A stretch of 42,774 nucleotides of DNA from Sphingomonadales bacterium. Its GTDB lineage: Bacteria; Pseudomonadota; Alphaproteobacteria; Sphingomonadales; Sphingomonadaceae. The notes under the pieces are model-generated. The model had not been told where the DNA came from. It saw only the letters and a list, made by a program, of their open reading frames with translations, and ran no database searches. The DNA is taken from positions 1-42,774 of the forward strand of contig JAIXZV010000197.1 of assembly GCA_027489365.1 (NCBI GenBank), written 5' to 3'. Position numbers and translations under genes: made by a program. Below are positions 8,997 through 17,969 of the stretch, one piece after another; position 1 is the first letter of the stretch; each line of letters opens with the position of its first letter.

Positions 8997-9494
8997 CTAC
9001 CAGAAGCGGCTGCCGGGGATGCCCTTGAACGGCCCGGCGACCGCGCTGGTGATCCAGCCGCCGTAAAAGCCGCCCGGCTGCGGCACGACCGTTTCGCCAT
9101 CCACGCTGCACCGGTCGAATGCGCTCGCGTAAAAGGCGACATGATCGCGCAGCATCGCAAAGGGGCGCGAGGGGTTGGGATAGCTCCAGCCGACCGACGG
9201 GAGCGTCTCGTCCTCAAGCACGACGTCCCAATAGACCGCTTGGCCCTTCCATTCGCAGAACGAACTGCCAGCGCCGCGCCGCAGGATTCCGGCGCGGATG
9301 TCGGCGGGCGGGATGTAATAGCTGGGGGGATGGCTGGTTTCGAGCGTGCGGATCGCGCGGCGGGTATCGGCGAGAATCAGCCCGCGATGCTCGATCACGA
9401 CATGCGCAGGCGTCGGTTCGCACATCGCCGGGCGCGGAAAGTCCCAGACGCTTTCCTGCCCCGGCAGAACCGGATCCGGGGTCGGCCAGGTCAT
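8997..9494 (-). CDS. DUF427 domain protein
   Basis: 165 aa. It has the DUF427 signatures HVVIEHRGLILADTRRA, PPSYYIPPADI and FCEWKGQAVYWDV, and ends with FYGGWITSAVAGPFKGIPGS. The fold is a small beta-barrel and the biochemical role is not established. ATG 9494 overlaps the stop of the DCC gene upstream (ATGA), so the two are coupled. It is the last gene of the leftward run that begins at the TonB-dependent receptor. Confidence 0.88.
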   Translation of the reverse strand: MTWPTPDPVLPGQESVWDFPRPAMCEPTPAHVVIEHRGLILADTRRAIRTLETSHPPSYYIPPADIRAGILRRGAGSSFCEWKGQAVYWDVVLEDETLPSVGWSYPNPSRPFAMLRDHVAFYASAFDRCSVDGETVVPQPGGFYGGWITSAVAGPFKGIPGSRFW

Positions 9495-9865
9495 ACGCGC
9501 TCCCATTTCCGTGCCAGACGCTGCATCCCTGGCCGAACGCGCAGGAACAGCAGATACAACCGCTCCAGCCCCGCCAGCACGAACGGCACGCGCGCCGCCA
9601 GCCCGAGCGGGCGCAGCAGCGGAATCGCGCGCCACATCGCCGCAAACGCCGCCGCGCCCGACAGCAGCACGCCATTCTCGCGCGCGTGAAAGCGGGCGAG
9701 CAAGTCGCCACGATCGATCGGGCAAGTCGCATCCTCGGCCGCGACATCGATGAAATCGATCGCCCCGGCCCGGTCGAGCCGCCGCATCACCGCGATCTCG
9801 CGACGGCACAGCGGGCAACCGCCGTCATGCCACACCGTCAGCCGGGGAGTTGCGCGCGCGTCCAT
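9491..9865 (-). CDS. DCC family thiol-disulfide oxidoreductase (DUF393)
   Basis: 124 aa. The N-terminal WHDGGCPLCRREI carries the CxxC and the DGxCxLC signature of the family, a thioredoxin-like group with little experimental work. A membrane-proximal hydrophobic stretch lies near 80-110 (AARVPFVLAGLERLYLLFLRV). Only 26 bases separate it from the halogenase-like gene upstream, and its stop overlaps the DUF427 start. It could be read with the halogenase as part of the same transcript; that is inference. Confidence 0.85.
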   Translation of the reverse strand: MDARATPRLTVWHDGGCPLCRREIAVMRRLDRAGAIDFIDVAAEDATCPIDRGDLLARFHARENGVLLSGAAAFAAMWRAIPLLRPLGLAARVPFVLAGLERLYLLFLRVRPGMQRLARKWERV

Positions 9866-9891
9866 GCGAACGCTATCGCACAGGCGCGCGG

Positions 9892-11385
9892 CTAGCCCAA
9901 GGCGGCCAGGACGCTTCTATGATCCGCGAAATTGAGCGCAGCACGGCGCAGGAAGGCGTCGATCACGGCCATATCGACCGCGCCCGGTGCCGGCGGATGC
10001 GGCGCGCCGTTGGGAAATTGGCCATATCCCGCGAACAGGCAGTGCCACGATGTCGCGGCGTAATAGCCCGCAATCCCCTGCCGCGCGATCTCGGCCTCCA
10101 GATCGTCGCCAGTGAACCAGCAGGTGATGATCGCCTTGAGCGACTCCGACAGGCGATCGTTCGCGGCATTGTCGCGCCAATAGGCGGTGTCGCTGCGCCG
10201 GTTCATCCGGTAATGGCACACGATATAGTCGCGGATCCCGTCATAGCGCGCGGCGATCCGCGCGTTGAATGCGGCACGGTGCTCGGGCGTGAAGCCGCCC
10301 GCCTGATACGCCTGGATGAACCCCTCAACTGTCGCCTGCACGATATGCAGCGCCGTCGCCTCAAGCGGTTCGATGAACCCCTGCGACAGGCCGACGGCAA
10401 GGCTGTTGCCCGACCAGCTCTCGGCGACGCGCCCGACCTTCATCGACAAATGTCGCGCGGTCCCGTCATCGCCCACGCCGAGATGTGCACGCAACTCTGC
10501 CTCGGCCTCATCCTTCGAGCAATAGCCCGACGCATAGACATAGCCATTGCCGGTGCGGCTGGTCAGCGGAATGTCCCATGCCCAGCCCGCTTTCAGCGCC
10601 GTCGCGCGCGTGGCGGAAGCGGTGCCGGTCGGATCGGCCGGGGTTGGCATCACTACCGCGCTATCGTTGAACAGATTTTCGCCGAACGACACGAACGGCA
10701 CGCCGAGCGCGGCCTGGTGGATCACCGATCGAAAGCCGCTCGAATCGACGAACAGATCGCCCGCGATGCGCTCGCCGCCTTCGGCGATGAGAGCCGTGAT
10801 CGCCCCTTCCGCCACCGCAGCCTCGACGATGCGGCGTTCGAGATGCACCACGCCGCGCTTGGCGGCATGGGTCCGCAGGAACGCGCCAACCAGATGCGCG
10901 TCGAAATGATAGCCGTACGCTGGCCCCAGCGGAAACGACTCGGCCGCGATCGGGGCCAGCCGCTCCGCCGCCAGCCGCGCGGGCAGGAAGAAGCGGTCGG
11001 GATGCGCCCAGACATCCTGCCCATGCCGCCGCCGCCTGGTCGCATCGAAAAAGGCGGGGGCGGTATGGAGATCGAGCGGGCTGGGGAAGGGGTGGAAATA
11101 GCTTTCGAAACCCGGTCGATCCGACCAGCCGTGAAACGCGATACCGTTCTTGTAGGTGGCGTTGCAGACCGGCATCCACTCGGCCTCGGCGATTCCCAAT
11201 CGATCGAAGAACGCCTTCAACTGCGGGGTCGATCCTTCGCCGACGCCGATGATGCCGATCTCGGGGCTTTCGATCACCGTAACGGTCGCGCTCGGCCAGG
11301 CGTGCACGAACAGATTCGCCGCCATCCACCCCGCCGTGCCGCCGCCGAGAATGACGATGCGCAGGCCAGCGGGCAGCTGTGTCAC
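9892..11385 (-). CDS. Flavin-dependent tryptophan-halogenase-like protein (second copy)
   Basis: 497 aa. The FAD motif GGGTAGWM is at 14-21. Lys79 lies in CNATYKNGIAF, the halogenase signature is WAWDIP (268-273), and Glu339 lies in GFIEPLEATALHIVQ. Lys79 is at the same position as the catalytic lysine of PrnA, and Glu339 fits the conserved glutamate. All elements expected of an active FADH2-dependent halogenase are therefore present. The start is GTG, overlapping the esterase stop as GTGA. Key residue numbers are identical to those of the copy at 17966-19483, although the sequences are clearly diverged. The substrate is unknown; its place in a glucan locus argues against plain tryptophan halogenation. 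Confidence 0.87.
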   Translation of the reverse strand: MTQLPAGLRIVILGGGTAGWMAANLFVHAWPSATVTVIESPEIGIIGVGEGSTPQLKAFFDRLGIAEAEWMPVCNATYKNGIAFHGWSDRPGFESYFHPFPSPLDLHTAPAFFDATRRRRHGQDVWAHPDRFFLPARLAAERLAPIAAESFPLGPAYGYHFDAHLVGAFLRTHAAKRGVVHLERRIVEAAVAEGAITALIAEGGERIAGDLFVDSSGFRSVIHQAALGVPFVSFGENLFNDSAVVMPTPADPTGTASATRATALKAGWAWDIPLTSRTGNGYVYASGYCSKDEAEAELRAHLGVGDDGTARHLSMKVGRVAESWSGNSLAVGLSQGFIEPLEATALHIVQATVEGFIQAYQAGGFTPEHRAAFNARIAARYDGIRDYIVCHYRMNRRSDTAYWRDNAANDRLSESLKAIITCWFTGDDLEAEIARQGIAGYYAATSWHCLFAGYGQFPNGAPHPPAPGAVDMAVIDAFLRRAALNFADHRSVLAALG

Positions 11386-12398
11386 CGAAGCAGCCAGCCG
11401 AACACCGCGTCGAGCCGCGCCGCCCAGGCATTTTCCTCATGCTCGGCGCCGGGATAGGCGCGGCTTTCGAAATCGCGGCCCTTCTTCCACCCGAGGCTCG
11501 CGACATCCTGATCGATTAGCGCCTGGAACGGCGGGTAAGCGGCGTCGAGCGTCTTGTCGCCATGATCCATCCACAGCCGCCGCCCCGCCGGTTTGCCGAG
11601 CTTCTGCGTCAGATAGGCCTTCCACAGCGCCGGGCGCTCATCGCCCGGCACGAGTTGCAGCGCGAAGGTCAGTGGCCAATGCGTCGATACGCACCCGGCG
11701 CGCCCGAACACCTTAGGCCGCTCGATAAAGGCATAGCAGGACATCAGCCCGCCCATGCTCGACCCAACCACTGCGGTATGCGCGGCATCGCGGCACGTGC
11801 GATACGTCCGGTCGATCATCGGTTTCAACTCGTCGGCGAGGAAGCGCAGATAGGCATCGCCGATCAGCAGCCCCTTGGCGCTCTGGTCGATCTCGGCGCG
11901 CAGCTTGGGCGAGGCGTCGGCATAGAGCCTTTGCGGGAAATACTGGCGATAGCGCGCCGCACCCGGCTGATCGACGCCGACGATGATGACCGGCGCAATC
12001 TTGCCCGCCGCGACCAGCCGCAGCACCGCTTTGTCCGCTGCCCACACCTTGTCGAAGTTCGAGCGCTTGCGATCGAACAGATTCTGCCCGTCGTGCATGT
12101 AGATGACGCCATAGCGCCGCTTACCCGCATCATAGCCCGGCGGCAGCCAGATCGTCACGCGCGGCGGCGTGATGTTGACCGAAGGCGCGGCGTCGATCGT
12201 GACGAAGCGGCCCGCATCCTGCGCTGTGGCGCGGAACGGGATCAGCAGCGCGAGCAGGCACAGCACGAAAAACACCGCTTCCCCGGCGAAGGCCGGGGCC
12301 CAGTTGCGCAGGCCCTGTTTGCGAAGCGCAACGCCCGAAGCATCGACGCCGGAGAACTGGGCCCCGGCCTTCGCCGCGGAAGGCAGGGGGCAGAACAT
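11382..12398 (-). CDS. Secreted alpha/beta-hydrolase esterase (esterase D / enterochelin-esterase-like)
   Basis: 338 aa from ATG 12398. The hydrolase domain has GSSMGG (nucleophile Ser), WMDHGDK (probable acid) and PGAEHEENAW (His), in the PF00756-like order. ATG 12398 overlaps the GH97 stop (TAATG) and has GGAG five to six bases before it. Residues 2-41 are largely encoded by an inverted repeat; the hydrophobic signal-like segment VFFVLCLLALLIPFRATAQ begins only at 42. An alternative start is GTG 12275 (297 aa), which gives a cleaner secretion signal but has a poor ribosome site. Probable role: periplasmic de-esterification of a carbohydrate or aromatic ester. Confidence 0.8.
   Translation of the reverse strand: MFCPLPSAAKAGAQFSGVDASGVALRKQGLRNWAPAFAGEAVFFVLCLLALLIPFRATAQDAGRFVTIDAAPSVNITPPRVTIWLPPGYDAGKRRYGVIYMHDGQNLFDRKRSNFDKVWAADKAVLRLVAAGKIAPVIIVGVDQPGAARYRQYFPQRLYADASPKLRAEIDQSAKGLLIGDAYLRFLADELKPMIDRTYRTCRDAAHTAVVGSSMGGLMSCYAFIERPKVFGRAGCVSTHWPLTFALQLVPGDERPALWKAYLTQKLGKPAGRRLWMDHGDKTLDAAYPPFQALIDQDVASLGWKKGRDFESRAYPGAEHEENAWAARLDAVFGWLLR
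12278..12383. repeat. Inverted repeat inside the esterase 5' coding region
   Basis: Arms at about 12278-12308 and 12352-12383 are near-perfect reverse complements; each contains CGAAGGCCGGGGCCCAGTT or its complement. The spacer is about 43 bases. It resembles a repeat type common between genes in sphingomonads and relatives. Here it lies between the coupled start codon of the esterase and its signal-like segment, and it keeps the reading frame open. Confidence 0.8.
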
Positions 12399-14500
12399 TA
12401 TTTCTCCGCCGCCACGAAGCGCACCGCCATCCCGCCCCCCGGCGCGAGCGGCAGGCTCAGCGTGTCGCCACGCTTCACCGCTTTGCTCTCGATCACCATC
12501 GCGTGGCGTTTGTCGGTGCGATAATCGGCATCGGGCGCGTCGCGATAGATTTGCGCGGTATAGCGTCGCCCGGCATCAAGGAAATCGAGCGAGACCGAAA
12601 GCGTCCGAGCATTTTCGTCGGTCACGCTGCCGAGATACCAATCGTCGGATTTCCGATCCTTCCGCGCGATCGTCGCATAGTCGCCGACTTCGCCATTCAG
12701 CACGCGCGTGTCGGACCAGTCGGTCGGCACGTCGCGGATGAACTGGAAGGCGGGCATGTGCCTGGCGTATTGCTCGGGCGTATCCGCCGCCATCACGACC
12801 GGCGAATAGAGCACGACATAAAGCGCCAATTGCTTGGCCTCGGTCGACAGCAGGTCGCTGTCGTCCGAACCTTTCAAGCTCAGCACGCCGGGGGTGAAAT
12901 CCATCGGCCCCTCCAGCATCCGGGTGAACACCAGATTGGCCTCATGCTCGGGCGGGTTCTTGCCCGGCCAGCTATTATATTCCATCCCGCGCGAGCCCTC
13001 GCGCGCGACCCAATTGGGATAGGTACGGCGGAGGCCCGTGTCCTTGACCGGCTCGTGCGCATCGATCGCGACGTGGTATTTCGCGGCGGTGGTCACGACG
13101 CGTAGGTAATGGTTCACCATCCACTGCCCCTCATGCCATTCGCGGTGCTGGCTGCCATCGGCATCGACGCGCTCGATCTCGGCGGCATCGGTGACGTACC
13201 CCGTCTTCACCACCGGAATGCCGTGGTCGCGGGCATAGCCGAACGCGCGGTCGAGCTGGCTGTCATAATGGCTCGCCGATCCGCCCGTCTCGTTATGGCC
13301 GATCAGATACACGCCCTTGGCCTTGGCGTAGCGCATCAGCTCGGCGGCATCGAAATCAGGCGTCGGCGTGTCGAACTGCATCGCATTGCCATTGCCGAAC
13401 CAGTCGCCTTCCCACCCGACATTCCACCCCTCGACCAGCACGCCGGGAATGCGGTTGGCGGATGCGAAATCGATATAGGTCTTGACGTTGGCGGTGGTCG
13501 CGCCGTGCTTTGGCCCCGTCGCCCAGGTCCAGCGGCCCGAGATCATGTTCCACCACACGCCGACGAACTTGCCGGGTTTCACCCAAGCGACGTCACCCAG
13601 CTTATTGGGTTCGTTGAGGTTGAGTTCGAGGTGGCTCATGTAAAGCCCCGGCGCATCGTCGGTGATGATCAACGTGCGCCACGGCGTCGTGAACGGACCC
13701 GTCCGCGTCACCTTCGGCGCGCCCGAACCCGGCGTCAGCACCGCTTTGAGCGTATTGCTGTCGCCGACCTTGGCCACCGCCATGCCCGAATAATCGATCA
13801 GCGCCGCTTCGTGCAGCGCGACATGCGTGCCGCTCGCCAGCTTCAGCGTGATCGGCGTGGCGGCAGTGCCGACCGCGCGCAAAGCGGTGCGGCTGTAGAG
13901 ATACTCCTCGCGATTCCATTCGAACGCAGGCTTCCACCAGGCGGTCGCGTCCGAGGCGAAGGCGAATTGCGTCAGTTCCTCGGCGATGTTGACTGGCTTG
14001 CCGCCCGGCTGTTCGGGGAATTCGTAGCGGAAGCCGACGCCGTCATTCTGGATGCGGAACACGACATCGAGCGTCCGGCCGGGCGCGCTGGTTTCCTGCA
14101 GATGGACGCGCAGTTCATTGTGATTGTCGCGGATCGTCGTCCATTCGCCCCACGGCTGGGTCCAGTTGGTGTCCGACGCGGCGCGCGTGACCTTCGCGAT
14201 CTGCAAATGGCGGTCGAGCTTGGGGGCGTCGGTGAAGAGGAAGCCCAATCGCGACGGCGCGACGATCGTTTCGCCCTTGCGCGTAATCGCATAGCTCGCA
14301 TGGCCCTCGCCATCGGTCGCCACCGTGACGACGATGCTGCCATCGGGCGAGGTGGCGGTGACGCTCGGGATCGCGGTGGCGGGTTGCGGCTTGATCGTCT
14401 CGTTGGTGACGACCGGCGCGGGAGTAACCGCCTTGTCCTGCGCGGCGGCGGCACTTGAGCTGAGCGCTGCGGCGAGGGCAAGCAATTGGGTCGTCTTCAT
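12398..14500 (-). CDS. GH97 alpha-glucosidase (SusB-like), secreted
   Basis: 700 aa. A signal peptide occupies 1-21 (cut near AAAAQD). The N-terminal beta-sandwich ends near 300 and is followed by a barrel. Glutamates stand in VEGWN (E357), GHNETGG (E404), AHEPVK (E483) and GMEYN (E507). Their spacing matches the metal-ligand and catalytic glutamates I recall for Bacteroides SusB, including 24 residues between the last two, so an inverting alpha-glucosidase acting on maltooligosaccharides is likely. ATG 14500 overlaps the upstream stop (TAATG) and has AAAGGG before it; the open frame further upstream lacks family sequence. It works in the periplasm with the GH13 amylase. Confidence 0.93.
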   Translation of the reverse strand: MKTTQLLALAAALSSSAAAAQDKAVTPAPVVTNETIKPQPATAIPSVTATSPDGSIVVTVATDGEGHASYAITRKGETIVAPSRLGFLFTDAPKLDRHLQIAKVTRAASDTNWTQPWGEWTTIRDNHNELRVHLQETSAPGRTLDVVFRIQNDGVGFRYEFPEQPGGKPVNIAEELTQFAFASDATAWWKPAFEWNREEYLYSRTALRAVGTAATPITLKLASGTHVALHEAALIDYSGMAVAKVGDSNTLKAVLTPGSGAPKVTRTGPFTTPWRTLIITDDAPGLYMSHLELNLNEPNKLGDVAWVKPGKFVGVWWNMISGRWTWATGPKHGATTANVKTYIDFASANRIPGVLVEGWNVGWEGDWFGNGNAMQFDTPTPDFDAAELMRYAKAKGVYLIGHNETGGSASHYDSQLDRAFGYARDHGIPVVKTGYVTDAAEIERVDADGSQHREWHEGQWMVNHYLRVVTTAAKYHVAIDAHEPVKDTGLRRTYPNWVAREGSRGMEYNSWPGKNPPEHEANLVFTRMLEGPMDFTPGVLSLKGSDDSDLLSTEAKQLALYVVLYSPVVMAADTPEQYARHMPAFQFIRDVPTDWSDTRVLNGEVGDYATIARKDRKSDDWYLGSVTDENARTLSVSLDFLDAGRRYTAQIYRDAPDADYRTDKRHAMVIESKAVKRGDTLSLPLAPGGGMAVRFVAAEK

Positions 14501-16140
14501 TACATCACCCTTTCGGCGATCAGCGCGGCATGGCCGCCGAACTGCCAGTCTTCGATCGTGTTCACGCTGGCGACGATGCGCCACGCGCCCGGATCGGCCG
14601 GACGCCACGCCAGCGGTTCGGCCCCAAGGTTGAACACGCACAGCAGCGTCTGCGCGGGCGTACGCCGTTCGAACACCAGCAGCGTATCCGCCGCCTCGAG
14701 CACATGAATGTCGCCGCTCTGCAACGCCGGATGCGCGCGCCGCAGCGCCAGCAGATCGCGCGTCAGCTTGAGCATCGACTCCGCCGCCGCCTCCTGCACA
14801 TCGACCGCGAGGCTCCCGTGATCCGCACCGATCGGCAACCACGGCTCGACACTCGAAAAGCCAAGCTGCGGCGCTTCCGCCACCCACGGCATCGGCGTGC
14901 GCGCGCCGTCACGGCTCAGCGTCAGCGGCCAATTGGCGATCGCCTCCGGATCCTGCAGCCGATCGAACGGGATATCGACCTGCGTCAGGCCGAGCTCTTC
15001 GCCCTGATACAGGAAGATATTGCCGCGCAGCGCGGTCAGCAGCAGCATCTTGAGTCGTCCGAACGCCGCGCGATGCTCGGGCCCCGCCCAGCGCGACACG
15101 GCGCGCGGCGCATCGTGATTCTCGAACGCCCAGCTCGGCCAGCCCATGCCGGGCGTATCGGGCCATTGCTCCACCGCATCGCGCACCAGCGCCGGGGTGA
15201 GCGCGGGCGCGTAAAGGAAGTTGAAGCCATACGCGCTGTTCAGCCGCCGCTCGCCGCGCGTGAAGCTCTTCATCTCCACTTCCGCCTCGGCCCCGCCGAC
15301 TTCGGCCACGGTGAAGCAGCCGTCATAGCGATCGATCAGCGCGCGCAGCCGTTCGAGGAAGAGCGGAATGTCGGGGTGCGACTGGTTGTGAACGTGGCGC
15401 TGGAAATCGAACGGACGGGTGCGCACGCCATTCGTGGCCGGCGCGGGCGGATTGTCGCGCAATGCCGGATCGCACATCGCGAAATTGATCGCGTCGATGC
15501 GGAAGCCGTCGACGCCGCGGTCAAGCCAGAAGCGCGCGACATCGAGCACCGCATCCTGCACCGCGGGGGTGTGGAGATTGAGCTGCGGCTGCGCGCTCAG
15601 GAAATTGTGCAAATAATATTGCCCGCGCCGCGCATCCCACGTCCAGGCCGGGCCGCCGAACACCGATTGCCAATTGTTGGGCGGGGATCCGTCGGCCTTG
15701 GCATCGGCCCAGACGTACCAGTCGTGCTTGGGATTGCTGCGGTCGGCGCGGCTTTCGGTGAACCAGGCGTGCGCGTCCGACGTGTGCGAATAGACCTGAT
15801 CGATGATCACCTTAAGACCAAGCGTGTGCGCCCGCGCGACCAAAGCATCGAAATCGCCGAGCTTGCCGAAGATCGGGTCGACCGCGCGATAATCCGACAC
15901 GTCGTAGCCAAAATCCTTCATCGGCGAGGCGAAGAAGGGCGACAGCCACACGCCATCGACGCCAAGCGCTGCCACGTAATCGAGATGTGCGGTGATCCCG
16001 GCGAGATCGCCGATCCCGTCGCCGTTCGAATCGGCGAAGCTGCGCGGATAGATTTGATAGATCGCCGCGCCGCGCCACCACGGGCGATCGGGCTGCGCTT
16101 CGGGCAGGGCGTCGGGAGTTTGCAGCGGCTGAGCGGTCAT
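14500..16140 (-). CDS. Cytoplasmic GH13 alpha-glucosidase (GH13_23-like)
   Basis: 546 aa, no signal peptide. The barrel begins at WWRGAAIYQIYPRSFADSNG. Catalytic residues are D216 (GFRIDAINF, nucleophile), E280 (TVAEVGG, acid/base) and D343 (ENHDAPR). Region I reads DQVYSHTSD, as in alpha-glucosidases of the oligo-1,6-glucosidase group. It should hydrolyse imported maltose and short oligosaccharides to glucose. The start ATG overlaps the stop of the periplasmic amylase as ATGA. The MFS transporter at 23551 would supply its substrate. Confidence 0.93.
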   Translation of the reverse strand: MTAQPLQTPDALPEAQPDRPWWRGAAIYQIYPRSFADSNGDGIGDLAGITAHLDYVAALGVDGVWLSPFFASPMKDFGYDVSDYRAVDPIFGKLGDFDALVARAHTLGLKVIIDQVYSHTSDAHAWFTESRADRSNPKHDWYVWADAKADGSPPNNWQSVFGGPAWTWDARRGQYYLHNFLSAQPQLNLHTPAVQDAVLDVARFWLDRGVDGFRIDAINFAMCDPALRDNPPAPATNGVRTRPFDFQRHVHNQSHPDIPLFLERLRALIDRYDGCFTVAEVGGAEAEVEMKSFTRGERRLNSAYGFNFLYAPALTPALVRDAVEQWPDTPGMGWPSWAFENHDAPRAVSRWAGPEHRAAFGRLKMLLLTALRGNIFLYQGEELGLTQVDIPFDRLQDPEAIANWPLTLSRDGARTPMPWVAEAPQLGFSSVEPWLPIGADHGSLAVDVQEAAAESMLKLTRDLLALRRAHPALQSGDIHVLEAADTLLVFERRTPAQTLLCVFNLGAEPLAWRPADPGAWRIVASVNTIEDWQFGGHAALIAERVM

Positions 16141-17969
16141 TGCGCGGTACAGATCACATAATCGAGGGGAGGGACGGTCACGGAGAGGCTGCCGGGCGCG
16201 CTCGCCTTGGGCGCACACGTGCCGTGGCGCGCGACGAAATCGGTCGAGCGGGTTTCGACCAGCACTTGCGCACGGACCGGCGCGGTCGAGGTGTTGAACG
16301 CCAGCAACACTTCGCGGCCCGTATCGGGATCGAAGCGCGACACGGCGAACAGGCCGGGCTTGTCGCCATAAGCGCGCAGCACTTGCTTGCCGCGACGCAG
16401 GGCGGGGAGTTCGGCGCGCAGCTTCGCCAGCGTCGCGATCGCGCGGTACAGCGGATGCGCGGTGTCGTAACTGTCGGTGGCGGTCGTTTTCGCAGTGCCG
16501 AGCAAGCGGTTATCGTTATAGGTCGCGACTTTGCTCGCGAACATGTCCTCGCGCGCGTCCTGGTCGCCGCCCTTGCCGACGAAGCCCTGTTCGTCGCCCG
16601 AATAGATCGTCGGCACGCCGCGCAGCGTCAGCAGCATCGCATGGCCGAGGATGACGCGTTGCAGCAGCTCGGCGTCGCTCGCCTTGGGAAAGCCGCGCTT
16701 GACGAACATCGCGAACCGGCCCGCATCGTGATTGCCGAGGAAGGTCGGCAATTGCATCGCTCCGCCCGCCCCGCCTTCATACAGCGGATCGGCGAAGAAC
16801 AGCCGCCGCAGCTCGTCGGTCCCCGCCCCGCCGCCGACGGTATCGACCACCGCGCGGGCAAAGGCGAAGTCGAGCACCGCAGGCAGACCGTCGACACGGG
16901 TATGCGTGGCGAGCCGCGCCGGATCCATGTCGCCGGTCGCGACCTCGCCGAAGATGTGGAAGTTTGGAATGCCCTTGGCCGCCGCGCGCGCCTTCATCGC
17001 GGGGACGAAGACTTGCCAGAATTCGGGGTTCACATGCTGCGCGGTGTCGATGCGGAAGCCATCGACGCCGAAGCGATCGATCCAGCCGCCGAAGATATCG
17101 ATCATGCCCGCCACCACGCGCGGGTTTTCGGTCATCAGATCGTCGAGCCCGGAGAAATCCCCGAGCGTCGAACTCTCGCCCGAAAAGGTCGAATCGCCGC
17201 GATTGTGGTACAAGGTGATGTCGTTCAGCCACCCCGGCGTTTTCACGCGCTCCTCGCCCTTCGGGACATAGGGCGTGTAGGCGTAAGTCGGATCGGTCAG
17301 CTTCGCGAAATTGGCCACGCTTCCATAGCTGTGCCCGGCAAACCCCGGATTGATCGCCGCACCGGTCACGCCGCCACGGCGCTGGTACGGATAGTCCCCG
17401 AGACCGCGATAAAGGCAATATTGGTCGGGCACGCATTCGCGATATTTGATCACGTCGGCGGTGTGGTTGACGATGATGTCCATATAGACCTTCATCCCGC
17501 GCGCGTGCGCCGCATCGACCAGCGCCTTGAAATCGGCGTCGCTGCCGAGATGCGGGTCCACGCGGGTGAAATCGGTGATCCAATAACCGTGATAGCCCGC
17601 CGATTCCTGCCCCTTGGCGCCCTGCACCGGCTTGTTCTTGAAGATCGGCCCGACCCACAGCGCCGTCGCGCCGAGCCCCTGGATATAGTCGAGCCGCCCG
17701 ATCAGCCCCGTCAGATCGCCGCCATGATAAAAGCCCTTGGCGGTCGGATCGAAGCCGGTGACCAGCCGATCGCCGGACAATCCGCCGCGATCGTTGGCGG
17801 GATCGGCATTGGCGAAGCGATCAGGCAGCACGAAATAGATCACTTCGTCCTGCGGCAGGCGATCGCGATAGGCGGGTCGAGCCTCTTCCGGCGCGGGGGC
17901 AGGTGGTGGCGCGGCCACCGCCGGGGTGGCGACCGATGCCGCCGCCAGGGTCAAAAACGCTGCGATCAT
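16137..17969 (-). CDS. Periplasmic GH13 alpha-amylase
   Basis: 610 aa. A signal peptide occupies 1-20 (cut near AVAAPPP) and is followed by a proline/alanine linker. The GH13 barrel has DIIVNHTAD (region I), D308 in GFRIDTAQH (nucleophile), E342 in FGEVATG (acid/base) and D415 in GNHDAGR. A large insertion with C179 and C185 lies after region I. It should cleave alpha-1,4-glucan brought in by the TonB-dependent receptor. ATG 17969 overlaps the halogenase stop (ATGA). The open frame continues 27 codons upstream, but those codons lie in the previous gene and lack a signal. Confidence 0.92.
   Translation of the reverse strand: MIAAFLTLAAASVATPAVAAPPPAPAPEEARPAYRDRLPQDEVIYFVLPDRFANADPANDRGGLSGDRLVTGFDPTAKGFYHGGDLTGLIGRLDYIQGLGATALWVGPIFKNKPVQGAKGQESAGYHGYWITDFTRVDPHLGSDADFKALVDAAHARGMKVYMDIIVNHTADVIKYRECVPDQYCLYRGLGDYPYQRRGGVTGAAINPGFAGHSYGSVANFAKLTDPTYAYTPYVPKGEERVKTPGWLNDITLYHNRGDSTFSGESSTLGDFSGLDDLMTENPRVVAGMIDIFGGWIDRFGVDGFRIDTAQHVNPEFWQVFVPAMKARAAAKGIPNFHIFGEVATGDMDPARLATHTRVDGLPAVLDFAFARAVVDTVGGGAGTDELRRLFFADPLYEGGAGGAMQLPTFLGNHDAGRFAMFVKRGFPKASDAELLQRVILGHAMLLTLRGVPTIYSGDEQGFVGKGGDQDAREDMFASKVATYNDNRLLGTAKTTATDSYDTAHPLYRAIATLAKLRAELPALRRGKQVLRAYGDKPGLFAVSRFDPDTGREVLLAFNTSTAPVRAQVLVETRSTDFVARHGTCAPKASAPGSLSVTVPPLDYVICTAQ

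Noticed and set aside
14501..14887. Upstream extension of the GH97 frame
   Set aside because: It lies inside the cytoplasmic GH13 gene; ATG 14500 with a signal peptide and a good ribosome site explains the gene.
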